Assembly: GCA_963811585.1 (NCBI GenBank)
Contig: CAWERR010000006.1
Coordinates: 973,539-1,037,538, forward strand
Source: JACDHG01 sp963811585
GTDB taxonomy: Bacteria > Actinomycetota > Actinomycetes > Propionibacteriales > Nocardioidaceae
Direction: 5' to 3'
Length of the DNA: 64,000 nucleotides
The notes under the pieces are model-generated. The model made no database searches, had not been told where the DNA came from, and saw nothing but the letters and a program-made list of their open reading frames with translations. This document shows positions 10,377 through 19,263 of this stretch, in pieces. Every line of letters starts with the position of its first letter. The stretch's first letter is position 1. The translations under genes were made by a program, and so were the position numbers.

Positions 10377-11431
10377 ATGCTTGACCTGATCGTCGCCGGC
10401 GGCGGTCCGGTCGGGCCTGGCGACAGCGCTGTACGCCGAGCGGGCCGGTCTCGCCGTGGCGGTGGTCGAGCGCCGCGCCCAGCCGATCGACAAGGCCTGC
10501 GGTGAAGGGCTGATGCCGGGCGCGGTCGCCGCGCTGTCGCAGCTCGGGGTGGAGCCGCCCGGGCGGGCGTTCCGCGGCATTCGCTACACGGACGGCGCGC
10601 ACGTCGCGGAGGCGCTGTTCCGCACCGGGCCTGGCTGCGGGGTACGACGCACCGCCCTCCAGCAGCGCCTGGCGGACGCGGTGGCGGCACGAGGCATCCC
10701 GATTCACCAACGCGACGTGGGTCTGCGTGGCACAGAACGCTGGGTCTGTGTGGTGCGCCGGTGGCCTCACGGGTCGCTACCTGGCGGCGGCCGACGGGCT
10801 GCACTCACCCATCCGCCGGCAGCTCGGTCTCGATGCGACGGGGCCGGCGAGTGCCGGAGACTCGCGGTTTGGTCTGCGCCGCCACTACGCGATCGATCCG
10901 TGGACAGAGTTCGTCGAGGTCTACTGGGCGGCAGGACTCGAGGCCTACGTCACGCCGGTGGCCGAAGACTTGGTGGGAGTGGCACTGCTGACAGGGCGCC
11001 GCGAGCCGTTCGATGTGCAGCTGCGGCAGTTTCCTGAGCTTCGTGACCGGCTCGCGTCCGGCGCGCCAACAGCCGCCGAGTCGGACAGCGACGGGAGCAT
11101 CAAGGGTGCAGGTCCGCTCCGGCAGCGCAGCACGGCCCGCGTCGCCGGGCGAGTTCTTCTCGTCGGCGACGCCGCAGGCTATGTCGACGCGCTGACGGGT
11201 GAGGGGATCGCGGTCGGACTGGCCAGTGCACGCGCGTTGGTGGCGGCGGTCGTGGCCGATGACCCGACGACGTACGAAGCGGCCTGGAGAAAGGCAACCC
11301 GGCGCTACCGCTGGCTGACCGAGTCGTTGCTGTGGGCGCGCCACCGGCCGCAGACGCAGCGGCTGATCGTCCCCGGGGCGCAGCGGCTGCCGTGGGTGTT
11401 CGGGGCGGCCGTCAACCAGCTGGCCCGCTGA
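10377..11431 (+). CDS. FAD-dependent monooxygenase/reductase (SrsC-like), frameshifted
   Basis: Starts at ATG 10377, MLDLIVAGGGPVG, a GxGxxG-type FAD-binding fold. It continues through ERRAQPIDKACGEGLMPGA and the second FAD motif RVLLVGDAAGYVDALTGEGI, ending AVNQLAR. The CGEG/GDAAGYVDALTGEG pattern is that of geranylgeranyl-reductase/aromatic-hydroxylase flavoproteins. At least two shifts (near 10,420 and 10,720) break the frame. As the third gene of the polyketide operon it probably hydroxylates the aromatic ring. It runs convergent to clpX, with their ends about five bases apart after correction. Confidence 0.82.
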
Positions 11432-11435
11432 ACGA

Positions 11436-12723
11436 CATAGGCGGACTTCTTCTTCTTCGCCGGCTCTTCGCGCGGCACCAGGGTCGGGTTGACGTTGTCG
11501 TTGACGACTTCCTTCGTCACGACGACCTTGGCGATGTCTTCACGGCTCGGCACGTCGTACATGACGTTGAGCAGGACCTCTTCAAGGATGGCGCGGAGCC
11601 CGCGGGCGCCGGTGCCGCGCAGCATCGCCTGTGCGGCGATGGCCTCGATCGCATCCTGGGTGAACTCGAGGTCGACGTTGTCGAGCTCGAACAGCTTCTG
11701 GTACTGCTTCGTGAGCGCATTGCGCGGCTCGTTGAGGATCCGGATGAGGTCGGACTCTTGAAGCTTGTCGACAGTCGCGATGACTGGGAGCCGGCCGACG
11801 AACTCGGGGATCAGCCCGAACTTGAGCAGGTCCTCGGGGCGGACCTCGGCGTACAGCGTGTCGATGTCGGAGTCGTTGCGGGTCTGCAGTTCGTCGCTGA
11901 ATCCCAGCGACTTCTTGCCCGCGCGTTGCTCGATGATGTGCTCGAGCCCTGCGAATGCGCCGCCGACGATGAACAGGATGTTCGTCGTGTCGATCTGGAT
12001 GAACTCCTGGTGCGGGTGCTTGCGCCCGCCCTGCGGTGGCACGGAAGCTGTGGTGCCTTCGAGGATCTTGAGCAGCGCCTGCTGGACTCCCTCCCCGGAC
12101 ACGTCACGGGTGATCGAGGGGTTCTCCGACTTGCGGGCGACCTTGTCGACCTCGTCGATGTAGATGATGCCGGTCTCGGCCTTCTTGACGTCGTAGTCGG
12201 CAGCCTGGATCAGCTTGAGCAGGATGTTCTCGACGTCCTCGCCGACATACCCGGCCTCGGTGAGTGCGGTCGCGTCGGCGATCGCGAACGGCACGTTGAG
12301 CATCCGCGCCAGGGTCTGTGCGAGGTAGGTCTTGCCGCAGCCCGTCGGGCCGATCATCAAGATGTTGGACTTGGACAGCTCGACCGACTCGTCCTTGTTG
12401 CCGCGACTCTGTAGCGCTGTCGCCGCGCCGGCCTGCACCCGCTTGTAGTGGTTGTAGACGGCGACTGAGAGCGACTTCTTTGCAGGGTCCTGGCCGATGA
12501 CGTAGCCGTTGAGGAACTCGTAGATCTCACGCGGCTTCGGGAGCTCCTCAAGGCCGAGCTCGCTGGTCTCGGAAAGCTCTTCCTCGATGATCTCGTTGCA
12601 GAGGTCGATGCACTCGTCGCAGATGTAGACGCCTGGCCCGGCGATGAGCTTCTTGACTTGCTTCTGGCTCTTTCCGCAGAAAGAGCACTTCAGCAGGTCT
12701 GCGCCGTCACCAATACGTGCCAC
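11436..12723 (-). CDS. clpX: ATP-dependent Clp protease ATPase subunit ClpX
   Basis: From GTG 12723 the protein opens with the ClpX zinc finger (CSFCGKSQKQVKKLIAGPG and YICDECIDLC), then Walker A (GPTGCGKTYLAQTLA), Walker B (IIYIDEVDKVAR), the ClpP-docking IGF-like loop region and sensor-2 GTGARGLRAILEE. ClpX unfolds substrates and feeds them to ClpP. The raw frame runs on to 11305, into the opposite-strand flavoprotein gene. Dropping one surplus base near 11,437 creates TAG after KKKKSA, giving a normal 428-residue ClpX, so the 11305-11435 extension is treated as spurious. Confidence 0.95.
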
Positions 12724-12828
12724 CTGCGACGTCTCCTTCCGCGTGTCGGGGCCGGTATCGCCAGCACCTGGGGCCGAACTTCCATGTTGACCGTACCTGT
12801 CGGCACCGTCAATCGCTGGCATCTCCAA

Positions 12829-13533
12829 CTAGGCGTTCGCCGGTGTCGCCTTCTGCGACTCCAGAACCTGGTCTATAAGACCGTACTCGATAGCCTGCTC
12901 AGCCGTGAGGATCTTGTCGCGTTCGATGTCGTGGCTGACCTCGGCGATCGACTTGCCGGTGTTATCGGAGATCATCTGCTCGAGCAGCGAGCGCATCCGC
13001 AGGATCTCGTTGGCCTGGATCTCGATATCGCTCGCCTGCCCGTAGCTGCTCTCGGTGTAGGGCTGGTGAATCAGGATCCGGCTGTTGGGGAGCGCGAGTC
13101 GCTTGCCCTTTGTGCCGGCCGCCAGGAGCACCGCAGCAGCCGACGCCGCCTGACCCAGGCAGACCGTCTGCACGTCAGGCTTGAGGTAGCGCAGCGTGTC
13201 GTAGATCGCCGTCAGCGCGGTGAACGACCCGCCGGGCGAGTTGATGTAGATGCTGACGTCGCGGTCGGGGTCCATCTGCTGCAGGCAGAGCAGCTGCGCC
13301 ATCACGGCGTTGGCGATGTCGTCGCTGATGGGTGTGCCGAGGAAAATGATGCGATCCTCGAAGAGCTTGGCGAACGGGTCGATACGCCGGACGCCGTACG
13401 AAGTCCGCTCCTCCCACTGAGGTATGAAGTACTCGGCGCGTGGCGCCGTCAGCTCGTGGAGCTCTTGGTGTTTCATCAAGGGGTTCATTGTGGAGCCTCC
13501 GAAGTCGGCGGGGTTAGCGGGGTGGTTGCTCAT
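12829..13533 (-). CDS. clpP2: ATP-dependent Clp protease proteolytic subunit 2
   Basis: A 234-residue serine protease subunit. The catalytic Ser lies in GQAASAAAVLLAAG, the His in SRILIHQP and the Asp in VSHDIERDKIL. Actinobacteria carry two ClpP proteins that form a mixed ClpP1P2 barrel served by ClpX. Its ATG overlaps the clpP1 stop as ATGA (13,530-13,533), indicating translational coupling. The N-terminal 20-25 residues before LTAPRAEYFIP are probably a processed propeptide. The gap to clpX is about 105 bases. Confidence 0.95.
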   Translation of the reverse strand: MSNHPANPADFGGSTMNPLMKHQELHELTAPRAEYFIPQWEERTSYGVRRIDPFAKLFEDRIIFLGTPISDDIANAVMAQLLCLQQMDPDRDVSIYINSPGGSFTALTAIYDTLRYLKPDVQTVCLGQAASAAAVLLAAGTKGKRLALPNSRILIHQPYTESSYGQASDIEIQANEILRMRSLLEQMISDNTGKSIAEVSHDIERDKILTAEQAIEYGLIDQVLESQKATPANA

Positions 13534-14138
13534 TCGAAACCCCTCGGGCCGTCTTTCTTGCCCCCGTGGACCTCCGTGGCTTGCTCGACGACGTGGTCGA
13601 TGAAGCCGTACTCCTTGGCCTGGTCTGCCGTGAACCAGCGGTCGCGGTCGGCGTCGAGCTCGACCTGCTCGAGCCCTTGACCAGTGTGCCTGCTGATGAG
13701 CTCGAAGAGGACCTTCTTGATGTAGAGCGACTGCTCTGCCTGGATCTTGATGTCTGAGGCCGAGCCGCCGAGTCCTCCGGACGGCTGGTGCATCATGATG
13801 CGCGCGTGCGGCAGGGCGTGCCGCTTGCCCTTGGCTCCGGCGCAGAGCAGGAACTGTCCCATCGACGCTGCCAGCCCCATGCCGAAGGTGGCGACGTCGT
13901 TGGAGATGTACTGCATCGTGTCGTAGATCGCCATCCCGGCGTCGACAGAGCCGCCTGGCGAGTTGATGTAGAGGAAGATGTCAGAGGTCGGGTCCTCGGC
14001 GTTCAGCAGGAGCATCTGGGCGCAGATCGCGTTGGCGTTCTGGTCCTTGACCTCGGAGCCGAGGAAGACGATCCGCTCCTTGAGCAGCCGCTGATAGATG
14101 TGGTCGTCGAGCCCGGCCTGGGACTTGTCGCCGTTCAT
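13530..14138 (-). CDS. clpP1: ATP-dependent Clp protease proteolytic subunit 1
   Basis: A 202-residue ClpP from ATG 14138 (MNGDKSQAGLDDHIYQRL). A GTG at 14168 is an alternative start. The triad is visible: GLAASMGQFLLCAG (Ser), ARIMMHQPSGG (His) and LDADRDRWFT (Asp). It pairs with ClpP2 encoded immediately downstream. The usual actinobacterial order has tig just upstream of clpP1. Here about 12 kb of other genes (14.2-26.5 kb) separate them. Confidence 0.94.
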   Translation of the reverse strand: MNGDKSQAGLDDHIYQRLLKERIVFLGSEVKDQNANAICAQMLLLNAEDPTSDIFLYINSPGGSVDAGMAIYDTMQYISNDVATFGMGLAASMGQFLLCAGAKGKRHALPHARIMMHQPSGGLGGSASDIKIQAEQSLYIKKVLFELISRHTGQGLEQVELDADRDRWFTADQAKEYGFIDHVVEQATEVHGGKKDGPRGFE

Positions 14139-14273
14139 CTCGATGTGTGTGGAGTCTTTGGGGTTCACGTGACCGACCCTAGCGGCCGGTCGTGGCAAAG
14201 CCACGGGACTTCGGTGCTTGTTCGCTGTCGGCGCACGGCGCCAGTCGCAGCAGCGCTCAGTAGACTTCCGCGG

Positions 14274-14816
14274 GTGTCCGAGTCCGAACGTGCTGCGCAG
14301 CGCATCCGGCCCGCGGCGCGCGCGATCGTGATGGACCGCGATCGTCGCGTGTTGCTCGTGCATTTCGACTTCCCCGCAGACAACCTGCCGACCGGCCTGT
14401 GGGCGTGCCCAGGTGGCGGTCTCGACCCGGGCGAAAGCGTCACCGATGGGCTGGTCCGGGAGCTGCGCGAGGAGCTGGGACTCGAGATCGCCGACCCCGG
14501 CTCCCCGGTGTGGGTCAAGGAACACATCTTCCCCATGACGCGGTGGGACGGTCAGCACGACACCTACTTCTTGGTCGAGGTGGAGGCGTTCGACCCGCAT
14601 CCCGACTTCACCGAGGCCGAGCTCAGGGCTGAGAACCTCGACGGCATGCGTTGGTGGACCTATGCCGAAATTCAGGAGGCGCAGCAGCGGTACGACGCCG
14701 ACGCCACTCGTGACCCCGGCTACGTCACGTTCTCGCCTCGACGCTTCGGCCACCTGCTGGCCGACCTGGTGCGCAACGGCCGACCGCCCGAGCCGATCCG
14801 GCTCCCTGCCCTCTAG
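14274..14816 (+). CDS. NUDIX hydrolase
   Basis: A 180-residue protein from GTG 14274 with a complete Nudix box (GGLDPGESVTDGLVRELREE followed by LGL), which binds the divalent metal and cleaves a nucleoside diphosphate linked to another group. The flanks fit the fold: AARAIVMDRDRRVLLVHFDF and the later WWTYAEIQEA. Substrate cannot be told from sequence. It is divergent from clpP1 with about 135 bases between starts, so both promoters lie at 14,139-14,273. Confidence 0.9.
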   Translation: MSESERAAQRIRPAARAIVMDRDRRVLLVHFDFPADNLPTGLWACPGGGLDPGESVTDGLVRELREELGLEIADPGSPVWVKEHIFPMTRWDGQHDTYFLVEVEAFDPHPDFTEAELRAENLDGMRWWTYAEIQEAQQRYDADATRDPGYVTFSPRRFGHLLADLVRNGRPPEPIRLPAL

Positions 14817-14838
14817 CGGTGAGCATGGCCGGGGGCGG

Positions 14839-15306
14839 TCAGGCCTCAGCCAACGCCTTGATCCGCTCGAGGGTCGTCTGCATTCCGATCGCGATCTCGT
14901 CGTTGTGACGCATCGCCCCGCCGAGCACCGCCTGCGCGAAGGCTGCGGCTCCGCCGGGTATCCCGTTGGGCATCTCGCGGCGCTCGGTCAGCCGGGTGCC
15001 AGCACCGTCGGCCTCGACGTGATAGCTCCACTGGGCGCGATTCTCGAAGACGGTCCAGCCGATGGCACGCCCTTCGTCATACAGATGGACGCGTGAGGTC
15101 GTCGGCCAGATGATCAGCTTGCGCCGGTTGAAGCCGGTGAGGCGGCTGCCGGCGCGGGCGGGGCCGCCGCCCCAGACGACCACCTTGCGGCACTCGGGGC
15201 TCCACTCCCCCGTGCGTCGCACATCCGACACGATCCGCCAGACGTCGGCTGGGCTTGCCTCGATGTGGATCGACACTTCGAGTGGAGGAATGGGCTCAGT
15301 GGTCAT
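14839..15306 (-). CDS. SRPBCC (START-like) family protein
   Basis: A 155-residue protein from ATG 15306. It has the polyketide-cyclase/START-like pattern: VSIHIEASPADVWRIVSDVR, TGEWSPECRKVVVW and a C-terminal amphipathic helix (QTTLERIKALAEA). These helix-grip folds bind hydrophobic ligands in a deep cavity. The start overlaps the end of the upstream hydrolase gene by 11 bases, so they are probably co-transcribed. Ligand and role are unknown. Confidence 0.85.
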   Translation of the reverse strand: MTTEPIPPLEVSIHIEASPADVWRIVSDVRRTGEWSPECRKVVVWGGGPARAGSRLTGFNRRKLIIWPTTSRVHLYDEGRAIGWTVFENRAQWSYHVEADGAGTRLTERREMPNGIPGGAAAFAQAVLGGAMRHNDEIAIGMQTTLERIKALAEA

Positions 15307-16477
15307 CCACGGCTCCACGAGTCGGCGCGGACCCACCCAACCAGCGGGCGAGGTCGGCATGCACGCGCGGATGATTGAGCAGGTCGAAGTGGTGCGCCGA
15401 CGTGAGCTGGCGGAAGTCGGCGTCGACGTTGGCGCCTTGCCCCTGGGCGCTGTCGAGAAGGACGAGCAGGTCTCCGAACAATCGACCAGCCAAAGCCCGC
15501 TCTCCGCGCCCCAGAGTCGCGCCCACACAGTGGTAGGTCGCCGCGCGCCACACGAGGGCGTCGACCCCGATCCCGTCGTGCATGTCCCGGATGCCGATAC
15601 TCCGGTCGTCGAGGATCGTTGCGAACGGTGCAACTTCGGGCAGCCGTCGCATTGCTGGGATGGCGCGGTTGACCAGGCGTTCGAGTGGGGCGCCGGCGTT
15701 GGGAGCGCCGAGCAGCACGACGTGAGAGACGCGGTCCGCCCACCGCGACTCGTCGGCGTGCGCCGCTGCGGCACGCACGATGAGGCCGCCCAGGGAGTGA
15801 CCGACGAACGCCACCTCTGCTACCGGTCGCGGCCAAGCAGCCACCAGGCGGTCGACGAGGGCGGCAAGGTCGGCGGCGTTCTCGCGTATAGGCAGGCCAC
15901 TGTTGAACCGGACGGCGAGGGGCGTCCAGCGCTTGCCTGCGCGGAGGGTCTCGAGGTAGGTCGGGCCGCGCTCGTCACAGCGATAGGTCCAGCACGCGTC
16001 GTCCTCGCAGAGGCCGTGCACGAACACGACGATGCGCTCGGTTGCCTCCGGGTATGCTGCCTGGAGTGATCCGTGGCTGAGCTCGAGGTCGCGGCCATGG
16101 AGCCGGAACGCCGCACTGATCGCGGCCGGGTCGCCCTGGTCGCGAAGCACGTCGCCGCTGAGACCGTTGACGATGGCTCGCATCCGTCGGCCGCGCGCCC
16201 CGTCGTCGAGCCGAGTCGAGGTGCCGACGCCGAGCGTGCCGACTCCGCCGAGCGCACGGGTGGCCAGCCCGACGCCGCCGTAGATCCCGCCAGTGAAGGC
16301 GTCGTAGAGGCGGCCGATGGGGGTGTCACGCTGACGGGTTAGTGTCAGGAATCGGCCGGCTATCGCTCGGTGCACCTCACGCGTCGTACCCACGAGCAGC
16401 CGGTCGGCGTAGTCCGCAGCGAGGTGGGCGGCGTCCGCCAGGGTCGGCTCCGTCGTCCGAACGTTCACGTTCGTCAC
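15296..16477 (-). CDS. Alpha/beta-hydrolase, PGAP1/lipase-like
   Basis: A 393-residue protein from GTG 16477. The nucleophile elbow GHSLGG follows VAEVAFVGHSLGGLIVRAAA, the oxyanion segment is IVVFVHGLCEDDACW, and a catalytic His lies in TSAHHFDLLNHPRVH. The roughly 140-residue N-terminal region is helical and lacks an obvious secretion signal. It would hydrolyse an ester or lipid, but the substrate is not evident. It overlaps the SRPBCC gene. Upstream of its start lies the 22-bp repeat array. Confidence 0.85.
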   Translation of the reverse strand: MTNVNVRTTEPTLADAAHLAADYADRLLVGTTREVHRAIAGRFLTLTRQRDTPIGRLYDAFTGGIYGGVGLATRALGGVGTLGVGTSTRLDDGARGRRMRAIVNGLSGDVLRDQGDPAAISAAFRLHGRDLELSHGSLQAAYPEATERIVVFVHGLCEDDACWTYRCDERGPTYLETLRAGKRWTPLAVRFNSGLPIRENAADLAALVDRLVAAWPRPVAEVAFVGHSLGGLIVRAAAAHADESRWADRVSHVVLLGAPNAGAPLERLVNRAIPAMRRLPEVAPFATILDDRSIGIRDMHDGIGVDALVWRAATYHCVGATLGRGERALAGRLFGDLLVLLDSAQGQGANVDADFRQLTSAHHFDLLNHPRVHADLARWLGGSAPTRGAVDDH

Positions 16478-16516
16478 CTTACGGTCGGTCTGCCGCCCAC
16501 AGCCGCCTCCCGCCCC

Positions 16517-16897
16517 GCCGACTGGTCACAAATGCAGCGCCCACTGGTCACGTATGCACCGCCGACTGGTCACTTATGCACCGCCCACTGGTCACAAATG
16601 CAGCACCCACTGGTCAGGTCTGCCGGGATCTGCATAAGTGGCCACTCGAGGGGGCAAACGCGACCGCTCGGCACGGCAAACCTGACCACTCGAGGGAGCA
16701 AACGCGACCACTCGAGGGAGCAAACGCGACCACTCGACACGGCATCCGTGACCACTCGACGCGGCATACGTGACCACTCGACGCGGCATACGTGACCACT
16801 CGACGCGGCATACGTGACCACTCGACGCGGCATACGTGACCACTCGACGCGGCATACGTGACCAGTCGGCGCGGCATATGTGACCAGTCGGCAGGAG
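16517..16897. repeat. 22-bp tandem repeat array in two opposed arms
   Basis: The right arm (16,640-16,897) has about 12 direct units of 22 bp. Five at 16,750-16,859 are identical (GACCACTCGACGCGGCATAC plus GT) and the outer ones diverge. The left arm (16,517-16,626) has five units of the same length in the opposite orientation (core ACTGGTCAC). A 13-base spacer (GATCTGCATAAGT) separates them. The best-kept core in every unit is TGACCA(C/G)TCG or its complement. The array fills the gap between the response regulator gene and the hydrolase gene. Because units are direct and contiguous with no unique spacers it is not CRISPR. The 22-bp step equals two turns of DNA, as in iteron-like protein-binding arrays. 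Confidence 0.9.
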
Positions 16898-16914
16898 GGT
16901 AGTTCACTTCTGGG

Positions 16915-17595
16915 TTAGCCGCGGAGGTAGGCGAGGACGGCTAGCACTCGCCGGTTGTCGTCACCGTCGACGGGCAGGTCCAGCTTCGAGAAGATGCTGT
17001 TGCTGTGCTTGCTGACCGCCTTCTCGGTGACGAAGAGGCTGGCCGCGATGGCGGCGTTGGAGCGGCCCTCGGCCATCAGCGCCAACACCTCACGTTCGCG
17101 GCCGGTCAGCCGTTCGAGCGGGTCGTCCGTGCGTGGTCGCGCCAGCAGTGACGACACCACCTCAGGATCGAGGACCGTCCCGCCCGCGGCCACCCGGCGG
17201 ACCGCGTCGACGAACTCAGACACGTCCGCCACCCTGTCCTTCAGCAAATAGCCGACCGCGCCTTCACCACTCTCGAGGAGCTCGCGTGCATAGAGCTGCT
17301 CGACGTACTGCGACAGCACCAGGACCGGCAACCCGGGACGCTCGGCGCGGGCGGCGATCGACGCGCGGAGCCCTTCGTCGGTGAACGTCGGAGGCAGCCG
17401 TACGTCGACGACCGCCACATCGGTCTCCTGCTCACGCAGCGCCCGCTCGAGCGACGGGGCGTTGTCCACCGACGCCACGACCTCGAAGTCGTGGGCCTCG
17501 AGCAGCCGCGTCATACCGTCGCGAAGTAGCGCATGGTCTTCGGCGAGGATCACCCGCACGTCGGCCGTCCCCCGGCTCGCTGGAATCTCACGCAC
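16915..17595 (-). CDS. NarL/LuxR-family response regulator
   Basis: A 226-residue regulator. The receiver domain spans residues about 13-135 (VRVILAEDHALLRDGMTRLL, phospho-acceptor Asp in VAVVDVRLPP, Lys in GYLLKDRV). The LuxR-type helix-turn-helix is at about 160-215 (LTGREREVLALMAEGRSNAA, VTEKAVSKHSNSIFSKL). The first 12 residues are probably not translated, since a GTG in front of RVILAEDH is a better start. It lies downstream of the histidine kinase on the same strand, separated by a long palindrome. The likely target is the divergent MMPL exporter. Confidence 0.93.
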   Translation of the reverse strand: MREIPASRGTADVRVILAEDHALLRDGMTRLLEAHDFEVVASVDNAPSLERALREQETDVAVVDVRLPPTFTDEGLRASIAARAERPGLPVLVLSQYVEQLYARELLESGEGAVGYLLKDRVADVSEFVDAVRRVAAGGTVLDPEVVSSLLARPRTDDPLERLTGREREVLALMAEGRSNAAIAASLFVTEKAVSKHSNSIFSKLDLPVDGDDNRRVLAVLAYLRG

Positions 17596-17630
17596 CCCAA
17601 ACTAGTGCTGCGACCGCCCGCTCGACGCAA

Positions 17631-17697
17631 CCGAACACCCGCTAGCCCGCGAACAGAGGCAGATTCACCATGGGTTCGCGGGTCAGCAGGTGTTCGG
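17631..17697. repeat. Long imperfect palindrome between kinase and regulator genes
   Basis: Arms at 17,631-17,654 and 17,674-17,697 match at 21 of 24 positions (CCGAACACCCGCTAGCCCGC and AAC against its complement) with a 19-base centre. It lies in the roughly 110-base gap between the kinase stop and the regulator start. It could form a strong RNA hairpin that reduces read-through from the kinase gene into the regulator gene, or be a mobile palindrome of a different family from the one at 8.6 and 25 kb. Confidence 0.8.
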
Positions 17698-17708
17698 TCG
17701 AGGGTTGC

Positions 17709-19092
17709 TCAGCGCTCCAGCTCGCACGGGATCTGTATGTCGACGATCGTCGGCCCGCCGTCAGGGCTCGACACGGCGAGCCGCCCGTCGAACGCCGACC
17801 AACCGCTTGGCAATCCCGCGCAGCCCTGTGCCCTGCTCTACCTGTGCACCACCGCGCCCGTCGTCGCCGACCTCCACCCGCAAGGCGTTGTCGACGTACC
17901 CCATCCGGACCCACGCACGCCGAGCGCCGGAGTGCTTCCCGATGTTGGCCAGAAACTCGGCAACCGCGAAGTACGCCGCCGACTCGACGGGCGCTGGCAC
18001 CCGTGCCGTCAAACCCGACTCGACCAGCACGGGGATCGGCATGTCCATCGCAAGCGCCTCGACGGCGCCTTCGAGGCCGCGATCGGCCAGCACGGGAGGA
18101 TGGATGCCCCGGACGACACTGCGCAGGTCTCCGAGCGCGGCCGTCGTCGTCGTGCGCGCCTCGGCCAGCATCTGCCGCGCCGCCTCAGGGTCGTTGCGCA
18201 GCAGCTCGTCGGCCATGCCCAAGCTGATGCCGAGGGCGACAAGCCGCGCCTGGGCACCGTCGTGGAGATCTCGCTCAATCCGTCGCAGCTCCGCGGCAGA
18301 GGCGTCCACGGTGTCGGCCCGCGACGTCGACAGTGCCTCGACACGTTGCTCGAGCCGCTCGGTGCGGTTGGACAGGATCGCCCGGTCGACCACCGCATGC
18401 AACCACACGAGCGGTTTGATCAACGTCCACCAGAGGGCGAAGAAGACCGCGGCGCCGATCCAGTACATGAACGACTCGGACTGCGTGTCCAGCATCATGA
18501 AGCCGAGGTCCGTGTCGAAGACGCCGTCCGGAGTCACCCAGAAGATGAACGGAAACACCAGGTACCAACCGATCGCCAGCGCCAACGACACGGCGAAGAT
18601 CGAGATCACCCAGCCGAACGTAAAGGTCACAAACAACCAGCCGAGGTCACGCCAGCGGGCACCGTCGCCAGCCCAACGTTGCAACTTGCCAAGCACCCCG
18701 AGGCCCTTGGTGGGTTTGTAGAACGACCGCACCGGCTCGCGCAGGATCCTGCTCGCGATTCGGCGATGTACTTCGGCAAGCGCCGCAACCAGAGGCACGA
18801 CGATCGCCAGCATCAGCACCCCCACCGTCACGATCGTCAACGGGATCGCGACAACATGGACGACGAAGAGCGCGATGGCCGGCACTGCGAGCAACATGTA
18901 CGCCGCAGCAAACCCGGTTGCCTCGAGTCGACCCAACGGCGGCAACGTCGAGAGGTGCTCGGCAGTCGTCGACCGGTCGGGCCTGGTCGGGCTCGGCGTC
19001 GTCATCGTGGGTCCTTCATATCGCGGGTTCGAGGTCGGGGGCTGGTCGACGTACGGACCGGGACTACGGGGGTAGGGAGCTGTGCTCGACAT
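17709..19092 (-). CDS. NarL-type sensor histidine kinase, one frameshift near its end
   Basis: A membrane histidine kinase of about 460 residues from ATG 19092 (an ATG at 19122 is also in frame, but GAAGGA precedes 19092). The N-terminal half has four to five membrane segments in a DUF-type sensor region. The HisKA_3 dimerisation box is RIERDLHDGAQARLVALGIS with the phospho-acceptor His. The HATPase part has GKHSGARRAWVR and VGDDGRGG. A +1 shift near 17,810 truncates the raw frame. Reading on gives the expected end (AFDGRLAVSSPDGGPT to CELER) and a TGA at 17,709. It pairs with the downstream regulator. Confidence 0.9.
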
Positions 19093-19263
19093 GTTGCGTC
19101 CTTCGTTGGTTGGTCGCTCCATCGTCGCCGCACACGGCCGTCATCACAGTAGGCCTACCACCACTCTCGATGTGGTGCTGACGCCCCTGACGTACGTCGG
19201 CTGGGCCGACAGGTTTGAAGAGCCGGGCAAGTGCTCGGCCCTGACAGACAAGGGGAAACCACC
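19093..19263. promoter_or_regulatory. Divergent control region, kinase operon and MMPL gene
   Basis: About 170 bases lie between the divergent starts of the sensor kinase and the MMPL transporter. Both promoters must be here, and a target for the response regulator is expected. AGGGGA shortly before ATG 19264 serves as the ribosome binding site. No clear dyad was identified by eye. Confidence 0.4.

Noticed and set aside
11305..11435. A 44-residue C-terminal extension of ClpX overlapping the opposite-strand flavoprotein gene
   Set aside because: One surplus base near 11,437 hides a TAG that gives the standard ClpX end after KKKKSA. The extension is the antisense of a conserved gene.
16517..16897. 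CRISPR array
   Set aside because: Units are contiguous with no unique spacers and no cas genes are present. The two arms are in opposite orientation.
16570..16907. Minus-strand frames of 87-97 codons through the 22-bp array, encoding 22-residue peptide repeats
   Set aside because: A 22-bp unit without stops stays open in all three frames and repeats every 66 bases, so such frames are automatic. They have no ribosome site and no consistent start.
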